Shown here piece by piece: positions 18,909 to 26,996 of a stretch of 64,000 bases of DNA (position 1 is the first letter of the stretch; each line of letters starts with the position of its first letter). The notes below the pieces were generated by a model. The model was given only the letters and a program-made list of their open reading frames with translations, was not told the DNA's origin and did no database searches. A program made the position numbers and the translations under genes. This stretch comes from Methanomassiliicoccales archaeon UBA147 (lineage in GTDB: Archaea > Thermoplasmatota > Thermoplasmata > SG8-5). The stretch covers positions 1-64,000 of the forward strand of contig DAJR01000049.1 of the NCBI GenBank assembly GCA_002496385.1. Direction: 5' to 3'.

Positions 18909-19841
18909 TCAGAGCTGTATCTCTATCCCGAGGCGCTCGGTGAGTTCCTTGTACCTGTTCCTGATAGTGACCTCGGTCACTCCAGCAACATCCGCGACCT
19001 CCCTCTGTGTCCTCCGTGCATTGCACAGTATCGAAGAGATGTATATCGCGGCTGCCGCGACACCTGTCGGTCCCCGGCCCGATGTAAGTTCTTTCTTGGC
19101 GGCCTCGTTCAGTATGTCCATCGCTTTGGTTTGGACATCGCCGCTGAGCTTTAGTTCGCTGCAGAACCTGGAGATGTAATCCTCCGGCCTTGTGGGCATC
19201 AGTTTCAACTTGAGTTCCCTGGTCATGAAGCGGTAGGTCCTGCCGATCTCCTTCCTGCCGACTCGGCTGGCGCTGGCGATCTCATCCAGCGTTCGGGGCA
19301 CGTTGCACTGTCTGCAAGCCCCGTAGAGTGAAGCTGCGACTACGCCCTCGATGCTTCTTCCCCGGATCAGGTTCTTGTTCACGGCCTTCCTGTATATCAT
19401 CGCGGCCGTTTCCCTGACGTTTCTGGGAAGGCCCATTCCCGAAGCCATCCTGTCCAGCTCGCTCAGTGCGAATGCGAGGTTCCTCTCGGTGGCGTTCGAC
19501 ACCCTAATCCTGCGCTGCCATTTTCTCAGCCTGTAAAGCTGCGCCCGGTTTCTGGTGGGTATGCTCTTCCCGTAGGAATCCTTGTTCTTCCAGCCTATCT
19601 CGGTGCTCAGACCCTTGTCGTGTATCGTGTAGGTCATGGGCGCCCCGGTTCTGGCCCTCTTCTCGCCCTGGTCGGAGTCGAACGCGCGCCATTCCGGGCC
19701 CTGATCAATCAGTTGTTCGTCCAGAACAAGGCCGCAATCCTCGCAGACCAATTCCCCGCGGTTGTAATCCCTGACAAGATGCCCGCCCCCGCATTCGGGA
19801 CACTGCATCACTTCTTCCGCGGCTTCTCTTTTCTTTGCCAT
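18909..19841 (-). CDS. tfb: Transcription initiation factor TFB
   Basis: Archaeal TFIIB homologue of 310 residues that recruits RNA polymerase to TBP-bound promoters. The N-terminal zinc ribbon ([10 protein letters not shown]...CEDCG, about 14-36) is followed by the B-reader/linker ([18 protein letters not shown]) and two cyclin folds (about 115-310), the second ending with the helix-turn-helix [19 protein letters not shown] that reads the BRE. The start overlaps the end of gar1 by 34 bases, a gene order seen in many archaea. Confidence 0.97.
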   Translation of the reverse strand: MAKKREAAEEVMQCPECGGGHLVRDYNRGELVCEDCGLVLDEQLIDQGPEWRAFDSDQGEKRARTGAPMTYTIHDKGLSTEIGWKNKDSYGKSIPTRNRAQLYRLRKWQRRIRVSNATERNLAFALSELDRMASGMGLPRNVRETAAMIYRKAVNKNLIRGRSIEGVVAASLYGACRQCNVPRTLDEIASASRVGRKEIGRTYRFMTRELKLKLMPTRPEDYISRFCSELKLSGDVQTKAMDILNEAAKKELTSGRGPTGVAAAAIYISSILCNARRTQREVADVAGVTEVTIRNRYKELTERLGIEIQL

Positions 19842-20182
19842 GTGTTTACCCCCTTCTTTTTCGAAATCTCACCTGAACGGGCTTTGAACCTTCCGTGCTG
19901 CTCCCTCGGAGTTTTCCGTTTCGCAACATGCGGCCGGTTGAATTCCGCCTGTTCCTCTGAGCCCAAATACAGTGTGGATTCAAGCAATCCAAGTGTTTCG
20001 GCCTGGGCTTTCGGCCTTACCGAGACATAGGGCCCGTTCACGGGTCCGAAGACCCGGGACACCCTTCCGACCTCCGCTCCCCTCAGGTCGTATACCTTGG
20101 CCCCCGGTGCGGGGGTCTCAAGGGCGCTGACGAGGATGGTGCCGTCATGGATGACGTTCTTCACTGTGCCCAACTTTTTCAT
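19808..20182 (-). CDS. gar1: H/ACA ribonucleoprotein subunit Gar1
   Basis: Protein of 124 residues belonging to the Gar1/Naf1 beta-barrel family, which joins Cbf5 in guide-RNA-directed pseudouridylation. The core is visible in [19 protein letters not shown], then [22 protein letters not shown] and PYVSVRP. The C-terminal tail is basic, with an [14 protein letters not shown] stretch. It is the promoter-proximal gene of the gar1-tfb pair, with GAGG eight bases before the ATG. Confidence 0.93.
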   Translation of the reverse strand: MKKLGTVKNVIHDGTILVSALETPAPGAKVYDLRGAEVGRVSRVFGPVNGPYVSVRPKAQAETLGLLESTLYLGSEEQAEFNRPHVAKRKTPREQHGRFKARSGEISKKKGVNTWQRKEKPRKK

Positions 20183-20562
20183 GCTGTCCTCATTGTATTT
20201 GTATTTTTGGACTTTTAGCTAAGATTAACTTATATTTAAATCTTTCGCAGCGGTTATTAATGACTAGCTGAATTTCCATAGAAAATAGCTTATATCAGTA
20301 TGTTTGCGGATGTCTGGGTTAAGTATTTAAACCCGTAATCTGAATGTTTTTTATATGGCGATTACGGGCACATTGTGAATCATATAATTTCGTGATTGCT
20401 GATTCATGGCGAATTCTCTAATTGCGGAGATTTAGTTATCGAATTCACCTTTTGTATGTAAATTGTTGCGAGCTGTATGGCACTTGATTTAGTAATAGAT
20501 TGTTGCCGTGCCATTGTCGAACCTCTGTTTGCGGGTTGCGATAGTCGGTTCAACGCGCGAAT
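20183..20562. other. AT-rich intergenic region upstream of gar1
   Basis: There is no credible ORF in 380 bases. TTATATTTAAA (20230-20240) is a strong minus-strand TATA box for gar1, implying a leader of about 27 bases. The rest is AT-rich with inverted repeats, such as ATGGCAC near 20477 paired with GTGCCAT near 20510. No tRNA, SRP RNA or RNase P signature was seen. A small RNA here is possible but unsupported. Confidence 0.45.
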
Positions 20563-21984
20563 TTATTTGGCTCTGTGGAATTCCAGGAACGCCCGGTAGG
20601 TGTAATACACATCGGCCTTGCTCGATATCTCGAAGGGAGAGTGCATGCTGATGAGCGCCGGGCCGCAGTCTATCACCTGGAGATTGTGTTCGGACAGGAA
20701 CCTGGCCACAGTGCCGCCGCCGCCCTCGTCGACCTTTCCCAGTTCGGTGTACTGCCACGGAATCTTGTTCTTGTTGAGCAGCTGCCTCACCTCCCCCAGG
20801 AACTCGGCGTTCGCATCGTTCGAGCCGCCCTTGCCGCCCGCGCCTCCGAATTTGCATATTCCGATGCCCAGTCCCAATTTTGCCGCGTTGCCCAGTTCAT
20901 GGACTCCCTTGAACATCGGGTCCACGCCGGCATCCACGTCCGCGGAAAGCGCGCGCGATTTCGCCAAGACCTTCTTGAGCGCCGCGTATCTGAATTTCGG
21001 GTCAAGTTTCTCCATTATCTGGATGAGGGCATATTCGAAGAAGCCGCCCTGTGCGCCCGTGGCACCGATGCTTCCCACCTCTTCCTTATCAAAGAACAGC
21101 GCGAGCGCGGTTTTGCCGGGCCTCTGCACTTCGCAGATCGCCCTGAGCGAGGCGTAGGCGCAGACCCTGTCGTCCTGGCCGTAGCCGCCGATGAGCCCCC
21201 TGTCGAAGCCTATGTCCCTGCACCGGTATGCGGGCACCGCCTGCAACTCGGCGCTGATCAGGTCCTCCTCTATTATGCCATACTTCTTATTGAGTATCTC
21301 TAGAATATTGGTCTTGAACTTGCTCTTCGCGTCCTTGTCCTTGGACGGCCTGCTGCCGATGATGATGCGCAATTCCTCTCCTGTGATGCCGTCGAACAGC
21401 TTTCTCTCGCCCTGGACCTTGCGCGCCAGGTGGGGGAGAAGGTCTCCGATGACGAATATCGGGTCGTTCTCGTCCTCTCCGATGTTCACATCGATCACCT
21501 TTCCGTCGGCGCGGACTATCACACCGTGGAGGGCCAGCGGAACGTTGACCCACTGGTATTTCTTGATGCCGCCGTAGTAATGGGTCTTGAAGAGTGCCAT
21601 GTCCGAGTCAGTGTCCTCGTATAGCGGCTTCTGCTTTAGGTCCAGCCTGGGGGAGTCGATGTGGCTTCCCACGGCCTTGAGCCCCGCGGAGATCGGCTCC
21701 TGGCCGATGACTGCCAGCGCAGCGACCTTCTTCATGTTGGTGATGATTACCTTGTCTCCGGCTTTGAGCGATTTGTATGAGTCAATGGGCTTGAAGCCGT
21801 GTTTTCTTGCCAGCGATTCAATGAATGTCACAACTTCGCGCTCGGTCTTGGATTTTGTGAGGAATTCCTTGTAATCATCAGCAAAATCGTATATCTCCTT
21901 CTCAGCCTTCTTGTCCACAGCCAGCCAGGACGATTCCTGCTTGGCGGTGAGCTTGTCCTCCAGTGTCTGTTTTTTCTTTGCCAT
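20563..21984 (-). CDS. M18 family metalloaminopeptidase
   Basis: Aspartyl-aminopeptidase-type enzyme of 473 residues, a cytoplasmic dinuclear-zinc peptidase that removes N-terminal residues. Zinc and catalytic motifs are in order: GSHIDSPRLD (HxD), FFDKEEVGSIGA (tandem Glu), SADVDAGVDP and the C-terminal ALISMHSPFEISSKAD. Length matches the family. GATATATATGTT around 22039-22050, read on the minus strand, is a plausible promoter, and GGGGGGC precedes the start. Confidence 0.93.
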   Translation of the reverse strand: MAKKKQTLEDKLTAKQESSWLAVDKKAEKEIYDFADDYKEFLTKSKTEREVVTFIESLARKHGFKPIDSYKSLKAGDKVIITNMKKVAALAVIGQEPISAGLKAVGSHIDSPRLDLKQKPLYEDTDSDMALFKTHYYGGIKKYQWVNVPLALHGVIVRADGKVIDVNIGEDENDPIFVIGDLLPHLARKVQGERKLFDGITGEELRIIIGSRPSKDKDAKSKFKTNILEILNKKYGIIEEDLISAELQAVPAYRCRDIGFDRGLIGGYGQDDRVCAYASLRAICEVQRPGKTALALFFDKEEVGSIGATGAQGGFFEYALIQIMEKLDPKFRYAALKKVLAKSRALSADVDAGVDPMFKGVHELGNAAKLGLGIGICKFGGAGGKGGSNDANAEFLGEVRQLLNKNKIPWQYTELGKVDEGGGGTVARFLSEHNLQVIDCGPALISMHSPFEISSKADVYYTYRAFLEFHRAK

Positions 21985-22095
21985 TCAAAGCCCCCCAAAG
22001 GGAAAATCCGTGTGAAATTGTTAAACCTGATAGTTGATTAACATATATATCATTTCTGCCGCACCGTGTCGGGCTTATCAGGCCCCGCTTTTGAC

Positions 22096-22743
22096 CTATG
22101 GCATAAAATGAAAATGCTGGCCAAGAATTTCTGCCACTTGTTTCTGCACACTTTCCATGGTGCCCGAGGCATCCACGATCCTCACATGCTTCGAAGCCTT
22201 GGCGATTGCCAGGTAGTTCCGCCTGACCGCCCTCAGGTTGTCCAGATTTTCGAATTTCTCAAGTTCCCCGCGCCCGTCCAATCGCTTCAACGATACCTCC
22301 GGGTCAACATCCAGCAGAAACGTAAGGTCGGGCGTCAGAATGACCGGCTCACTCACCGATGTGAGATACTGGATGTATTCTTCCGGCACCCCCCCCAACC
22401 GCTGGTGGAGCAGGGCGGCCTGGTAGGCGATTGTGGAATCGGAATACCGGTCCGATATCACTATTTTTCCCTCCGCCATCCTTGCGCGGATCCAATCCGT
22501 ATGGGTGGCCCTGTCGGCCAGGAAAAGGAAAGCCTCTGTGTATGGATTGACTTCCTCGGTGTAGCTGCGCCTCACCGCGTCGCCAAGCCAGGTATGTGTG
22601 GGCTCGGCGGTGAGCTCGACCCTGAAACCGGCCTCTGTCAATCGGCCGGCAATTAGTTTCGATAGCGTGGATTTGCCGCAGCCGTCTATGCCCTCCAGCG
22701 TTATGAAGCCGGACTTCATGGGCACGTGATTGTCCCGTGGCAT
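22096..22743 (-). CDS. tmk: Thymidylate kinase
   Basis: dTMP kinase of 215 residues that phosphorylates dTMP to dTDP. The P-loop FITLEGIDGCGKSTLSKL, the DRY-type motif VISDRYSDSTIAYQ and LTFLLDVDPEVSLKRL are diagnostic. MKSGFITLEG at 22719 is an alternative start that would remove eight residues and match most relatives. It lies 14 bases downstream of a 49-residue zinc-ribbon gene on the same strand. Confidence 0.93.
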   Translation of the reverse strand: MPRDNHVPMKSGFITLEGIDGCGKSTLSKLIAGRLTEAGFRVELTAEPTHTWLGDAVRRSYTEEVNPYTEAFLFLADRATHTDWIRARMAEGKIVISDRYSDSTIAYQAALLHQRLGGVPEEYIQYLTSVSEPVILTPDLTFLLDVDPEVSLKRLDGRGELEKFENLDNLRAVRRNYLAIAKASKHVRIVDASGTMESVQKQVAEILGQHFHFMP

Positions 22744-22757
22744 AATACCCTTTTCCC

Positions 22758-22907
22758 CTACTCCGTTTCAGGAACATCTTTCTCGATGACGAACGCCCCG
22801 ACATAATCGCAATCCTTGCAATGGTACTTGTAGCCGGTGACCAGTCCTGCTTCGTAGTACAGGCCGGCGCTGCCGCAATGGGGGCATGTGAGGACCTTCT
22901 TCTGCAT
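22758..22907 (-). CDS. 49-residue zinc-ribbon protein
   Basis: Short ORF read directly from the sequence. The protein starts MQKKVLTCPHCGSAGLYYE and continues with HCKDCDYVGAFVIEKD. Two CxxC pairs (C8/C11 and C30/C33) make a minimal zinc ribbon of the RPB9/TFIIS-like shape. A TTAAATT sequence about 25 bases upstream suggests a leaderless start. It is tightly coupled to tmk. Function unknown. Confidence 0.7.
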   Translation of the reverse strand: MQKKVLTCPHCGSAGLYYEAGLVTGYKYHCKDCDYVGAFVIEKDVPETE

Positions 22908-22990
22908 CGCATCGGTAAAATCATAGGCGAATTTAACACTATCCCGGGATTGGGCAAAGTTAATTTACGGGTGCCGCATGCATTTTACCC

Positions 22991-23842
22991 ATGCGTCTCA
23001 TCGTCACCTCGGCCGAGGATGTCGCAAGCATGAACATCCGCGACAAGCTTCTCAAGCTGGCCGAGTGGGAAGAGACAGGGATATTTGAGGGGTCGCCGGT
23101 ACTGAGCCGGGAAGATTGCGACATGGTGCTCATCAGGGACATCCATCTTCACAGGGAGCTTCTGGACGCGGATGTGGAAAAGGCCCTGGGCAAAAGGTAC
23201 GATACAATGATATTTGCGTCCAGGCACAGGTCCGAATCAGGGCTTCGCACCCTTACCGTCCATGCACTGGGAAACTACGGCGCGGCTGACTTCGGCGGGC
23301 AACCGGGGAAACTGGTGCCTACCGACCCCCGTCTTATGACCAAGGCATTGCTCCTGCTGAAGAAATACGGTTCGGGGCTTGGGTTCGGCATATCGTTCGA
23401 GACGACCCATCATGGCCCATACCTTGAAACGCCGACATTTTTCATCGAGGTCGGCAGCAGCCCCGATGCCTGGCCGGAACCCGAACCGGCCAGAGCTATT
23501 GCCAGGGTCATTCTTGATTTGGGGGGCGGGGACATTACCGGCAGCGACGCGATAGGCATAGGCTTCGGGGGCGGCCATTACGCGCCGCGGCACACCGATG
23601 TCGTCGAGAGGGTGGGCATATCGATGGGCCACATGGTGCCGGATTATGCCATCGCGCGGGTCGACCGCGAGATGCTGGCGCAGATGATCGAAAGGACGCC
23701 CGGGGCGAGCGTCGCCTATTTCCACAAGAAAGCCGTGAAGAACCCCCGGAAGAAGGAACTGGCGGAGATGCTTTCAGAGTTTGGGGTCCGCGTGGTGCGC
23801 TCTGCGGATTTGGAACCAAGGGCCGGCATGCAAAAATTATAA
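22991..23842 (+). CDS. dtdA: D-aminoacyl-tRNA deacylase (DTD2/GEK1 type)
   Basis: Protein of 283 residues of the archaeal/plant DTD2 family, which hydrolyses D-aminoacyl-tRNA and so keeps D-amino acids out of translation. Recognisable blocks are MIFASRHRSESGLRTLTVH, HALGNYGAADFGGQPGKL, SFETTHHGPYLETPTFFIEV and GIGFGGGHYAPRHTDV. The conserved His and Asp residues of these motifs form the metal site. AAGTTAATTTACGG at about 22956-22969 is a likely promoter. Confidence 0.92.
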   Translation: MRLIVTSAEDVASMNIRDKLLKLAEWEETGIFEGSPVLSREDCDMVLIRDIHLHRELLDADVEKALGKRYDTMIFASRHRSESGLRTLTVHALGNYGAADFGGQPGKLVPTDPRLMTKALLLLKKYGSGLGFGISFETTHHGPYLETPTFFIEVGSSPDAWPEPEPARAIARVILDLGGGDITGSDAIGIGFGGGHYAPRHTDVVERVGISMGHMVPDYAIARVDREMLAQMIERTPGASVAYFHKKAVKNPRKKELAEMLSEFGVRVVRSADLEPRAGMQKL

Positions 23843-23888
23843 TAAACGCCCTACTAATCGGGTGGTCTCCTAAGGGGGGCAATTGCAC

Positions 23889-24605
23889 ATGCTAAAAGAA
23901 TGCAGGACACACGGATATTTCAGAGACGAGGAATGCCCTATATGCGGTGAGCAAGGCAGATTCTTGATGAACGAAGAGGAGCTTGACAAGCTGGGCAGGA
24001 CCATGGCCGGCGTTCTGCGCCACTTCCCCGAGCGCTACGGTCTCAGGATGAACAAGCATGGCTGGGTGGACCTCGAGGAGTTCATAACCCAGGTCAGGGA
24101 CAAGCAGAGGCGGTTCAGATGGCTCAAACCCCATCATGTGCTGGCAATCATCGACACAGACCCGAAGGGCCGGTACCAGTTCAGGGACGGTATGATACGG
24201 GCGACTTATGCTCACTCGGTGGATGTCGAGCTGGACCTCCCCACCAGGGGAACCCCCGATGTCCTCTACTACCCGACCACCAAAGAGGAGAAGGACGTGC
24301 TTCTCGAGACCGGGCTCATGCCCTCGGACAGGAAGAAGGTGCACCTCAGCAGGACCATCGAGTCGGCCGTCATCGCCGGAAAGGTCCGCGACCCGGAGCC
24401 GCTGATATTCGAGGTCAACACCAAGGCAATGGTCGAAGCCGAGATGGTGATCATGAAAGCCGGAAACACTGTCTTCGTGGTGGATGCGGTACCCCCCGAA
24501 TACCTGCGGCTGATGGAACCCGAGGAGGTCCCGGTCGTCGATGAAGAGCCGAAGATAAGGGAGAAAGAGCCCCGGAAGGAAGAACAAACCCGCCCCGAGG
24601 AATGA
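23889..24605 (+). CDS. kptA: RNA 2'-phosphotransferase (Tpt1/KptA) with N-terminal zinc ribbon
   Basis: NAD-dependent RNA 2'-phosphotransferase of 238 residues. An N-terminal ribbon (CRTHGYF...CPICG, about 4-21) precedes the core: AGVLRHFPERYGLRMNKHGW (catalytic Arg and His region), MIRATYAHSVDVEL, YYPTT and KKVHLSRTIESA (second Arg and NAD region). The C-terminus is a charged Glu/Lys tail. In archaea the physiological substrate is not settled, because intron ligation does not leave a 2'-phosphate. A GGGGGG Shine-Dalgarno sequence at 23874-23879 fits the ATG at 23889; an in-frame TTG at 23883 is possible. Confidence 0.92.
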   Translation: MLKECRTHGYFRDEECPICGEQGRFLMNEEELDKLGRTMAGVLRHFPERYGLRMNKHGWVDLEEFITQVRDKQRRFRWLKPHHVLAIIDTDPKGRYQFRDGMIRATYAHSVDVELDLPTRGTPDVLYYPTTKEEKDVLLETGLMPSDRKKVHLSRTIESAVIAGKVRDPEPLIFEVNTKAMVEAEMVIMKAGNTVFVVDAVPPEYLRLMEPEEVPVVDEEPKIREKEPRKEEQTRPEE

Positions 24606-24683
24606 GATATCCGGCTCGGCGCCCATCATCTTTCAGCGGCAGATATATTATTCTCAGACAGCATTCGCGATGGCGGTGGAAAA

Positions 24684-26135
24684 TTGAAGGAATACGATGT
24701 CATCGCCATAGGCAGCGGCTCCAGCATGAACATTATTTCGGCGCTCCAGGGCTCCGACCCTGAGCTCAGGGCCGCCGTAATCGACAAGGACGACCCGGGC
24801 GGCATATGCCTTACAAGAGGGTGCATTCCCACAAAGATGCTGGTGTATCCGGCCGAACTTGTGCGCATCATCCAGGAAGCGGGTAAATTCGGCATCGACG
24901 CGCCGATCAAGAAGATTGATTTCAAGAAAATCATGGGCCGGATGAGGTCGCATGTCCAACCTCAGATAGAGGGCATCAGGGCTGGCCTGGGCAGGTCGCC
25001 CGGCATCGATTATTATCCGGCGGTCGCGGAGTTCATAGCCCCATACACATTGAAGGTGGGCAAGGAAACCATCAAATCGAATTTCATACTTCTGTGCCTG
25101 GGCTCCGAGGTCCTGGTTCCGCCGATACCGGGTCTGGACAGAGTGAAGTACCTTACCAGCGATACCGTGCTGGGGATAGACAGGCTCCCCGATTCCATCG
25201 CCATCATCGGCGGCGGATACATCGCTGCGGAGTACGGCCATTTCTTCTCCGCGCTCGGCTCGAAGGTCACCATCATCGGCAGGAACCCGCGGCTGCTTCC
25301 CAAAGAGGAGCCGGAGGTGTCCGAGCTCGCCCTCAAGATGATGTCGAGGCACATGGACATAGCCACAAACCAGGAAGTTATCGAGGTCCAGGGGACGCTC
25401 GCCGGCAAGAAGAAGGTCGTAGCGAAAGACCGTGCCACCGGGAGAACCTTTGCTGTCTCGGCCGATGAGGTACTCGTCGCTGTTGGGCGAGCACCCAACA
25501 CAAACATACTGCATCCCGAGAGGGCCGGAATCGAGCTGGACAGCAGGGGGTGGGTGAAGGTCGACGAATTCCTCGAGACGAGCCAGCCGGGAATATGGGC
25601 GTTCGGGGATGCGAACGGCAGGCATCTGTTCAAGCATGTGGCCAATTACGAATCCGGCATAGTGTACTACAATGCGGTGCAGAAGAAACGGGTGCCGGCG
25701 GACTACCATGCCGTGCCCCATGCAGTGTTCGCCCATCCGGAAATTGCAGGCGTGGGAATGACCGAGGCCGAGGCTGTCAAAGCCCACGGCGAGGATAAAA
25801 TTCTGATCGGGCACTACAAATACGAAGACACTGCGAAGGGCATGGCCATGGGCGCGGAAGGTTATTTTGCCAAGATCATCGTCGAAGCTTCGGGAAGGAA
25901 GATACTTGGCGCCCACATAATCGGCCCGCACGCTTCCATTCTGATTCAAGAAATCGTGAACCTGATGTACACGCCTTCGGGATCAATTATTCCTGCAACC
26001 AAAGGCATGCACATACACCCGGCCCTGAGCGAAGTTGTCGAGCGTGCCTGCCAGCGGCTCATGTCCGTTGCCCAGTACCGACACCTTCAGCAGCATGAGC
26101 GCGGAGAGGCGCATGAGGAACACCACCATCACTGA
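24684..26135 (+). CDS. Dihydrolipoamide dehydrogenase / mercuric-reductase-like flavoprotein
   Basis: FAD/NAD disulfide oxidoreductase of 483 residues. It shows the FAD motif IAIGSGSSMNII, the redox pair in GGICLTRGCIPTKM, the NAD motif IAIIGGGYIAAEYGHFFSALG, a second FAD motif near GIWAFGDANG and the C-terminal catalytic MHIHPALSEVVERA. The last residues form a His-rich tail (RHLQQHERGEAHEEHHHH) that could bind metal. No 2-oxoacid dehydrogenase, glycine cleavage or Mer genes are adjacent, so the substrate is uncertain. It starts with TTG, preceded by GGTGG and, further upstream, GATATATTATTC at 24637-24648. Confidence 0.85.
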   Translation: MKEYDVIAIGSGSSMNIISALQGSDPELRAAVIDKDDPGGICLTRGCIPTKMLVYPAELVRIIQEAGKFGIDAPIKKIDFKKIMGRMRSHVQPQIEGIRAGLGRSPGIDYYPAVAEFIAPYTLKVGKETIKSNFILLCLGSEVLVPPIPGLDRVKYLTSDTVLGIDRLPDSIAIIGGGYIAAEYGHFFSALGSKVTIIGRNPRLLPKEEPEVSELALKMMSRHMDIATNQEVIEVQGTLAGKKKVVAKDRATGRTFAVSADEVLVAVGRAPNTNILHPERAGIELDSRGWVKVDEFLETSQPGIWAFGDANGRHLFKHVANYESGIVYYNAVQKKRVPADYHAVPHAVFAHPEIAGVGMTEAEAVKAHGEDKILIGHYKYEDTAKGMAMGAEGYFAKIIVEASGRKILGAHIIGPHASILIQEIVNLMYTPSGSIIPATKGMHIHPALSEVVERACQRLMSVAQYRHLQQHERGEAHEEHHHH

Positions 26136-26146
26136 CTGAGGATATC

Positions 26147-26626
26147 TCACAATATTGTCGCGACCAGGCTGGCTATGCTGCTAAGAAATTCCTCGTCCTC
26201 CTCGGAGAACGGCTCCAGTTCATGGGAATCAATGTCAATTTCACCGACGAAATTACCCTCCCTGAGCATGGGGACCACTATCTCTGACTGCACCTTCGGG
26301 CTGCAAGAAAGGTAATTGGTCACCTCGCACACGTTCTGAACCACGAAAATCTTCTTGGTCTCTGCGCTCTGGCCGCATATTCCCTCGCCGAAATGGATGT
26401 TCACATGCTCGGTGGGGTCGCCCACGAACGGGCCCAGGACCAGTTCCCTATCCCTTTCCGGGTTGACAAGGTAGAACCCTACCCAGTCGTAGTAGTCCAC
26501 GCCCTCCGCGAGAAGCCTGCAAATTCCTGCCATCTTCTCCGCAGCGCTGCCACGGCCCCCTATGATTCCCTCCACGCGGCCAAGCAGGTCGCCGAACAGT
26601 TTCTTCTTGGCCTGCCTGTCCATCAT
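26147..26626 (-). CDS. GAF-domain free methionine-R-sulfoxide reductase-like protein
   Basis: Single GAF domain of 159 residues. It carries the fRMsr-type signature FGEGICGQSAET, then NVCEV, LSCSPKVQSEIVVPM and GEIDIDSHELEPFSEED. The three cysteines fit the redox-active cysteines of fRMsr enzymes, which reduce free methionine-R-sulfoxide. The ATG at 26626 overlaps the stop of the AhpD-like gene (ATGA). It is the last gene of a MATE-AhpD-fRMsr transcript, which suggests a redox or detoxification theme. Confidence 0.8.
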   Translation of the reverse strand: MMDRQAKKKLFGDLLGRVEGIIGGRGSAAEKMAGICRLLAEGVDYYDWVGFYLVNPERDRELVLGPFVGDPTEHVNIHFGEGICGQSAETKKIFVVQNVCEVTNYLSCSPKVQSEIVVPMLREGNFVGEIDIDSHELEPFSEEDEEFLSSIASLVATIL

Positions 26627-26970
26627 GGCACTTCCCCCCGCATTTCCTCCCAGGATTTCAGTGCCCGCCTGATGTGGGGTATCGTTATCGAGCCGCCGAC
26701 AACCAGCCCGATGTCCAGTACCTCGATTATTTCTGCTTCCGAGACATTTGCCTTGTGGCACTGCACCAGGTGGTAATTGATGCAATCGTCGCACCGCAGG
26801 ACGAGCGAGGCCACAAGCCCCAGCATCTCCTTCTGCTTGGCCGGGAGCGCCCCGTCCTCGTAGGCCTTTCCGTCCAGGTTCAGGAAGCGTTTCATGTTGG
26901 TGTCCGCCTTCGATAACATGAGCTCGGCCAGTTTCTCCCTCTCCTTCTGAAAATCTGCAATCTCGGTCAT
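26623..26970 (-). CDS. Carboxymuconolactone decarboxylase / AhpD-like protein
   Basis: All-helical protein of 115 residues of the CMD/AhpD family. The signature LVASLVLRCDDCINYHLVQCHKAN contains the CxxC plus His characteristic of AhpD-like disulfide reductases or peroxidases. AAGGTG five bases upstream supports the ATG at 26970, although a GTG at 27000 is in frame and overlaps the MATE stop. The gene sits between MATE and the fRMsr-like gene in one operon. Confidence 0.85.
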   Translation of the reverse strand: MTEIADFQKEREKLAELMLSKADTNMKRFLNLDGKAYEDGALPAKQKEMLGLVASLVLRCDDCINYHLVQCHKANVSEAEIIEVLDIGLVVGGSITIPHIRRALKSWEEMRGEVP

Positions 26971-26996
26971 CTTGTTCACCTTCAAGAGTATGGAAC

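Noticed and set aside
20183..20562. SRP RNA, RNase P RNA or tRNA in the long gap
   Set aside because: I found no conserved SRP, RNase P or T-loop signatures on either strand.
24654..25949. 431-codon minus-strand ORF
   Set aside because: Antisense shadow of the Lpd-like gene, which has intact FAD, NAD and disulfide motifs.
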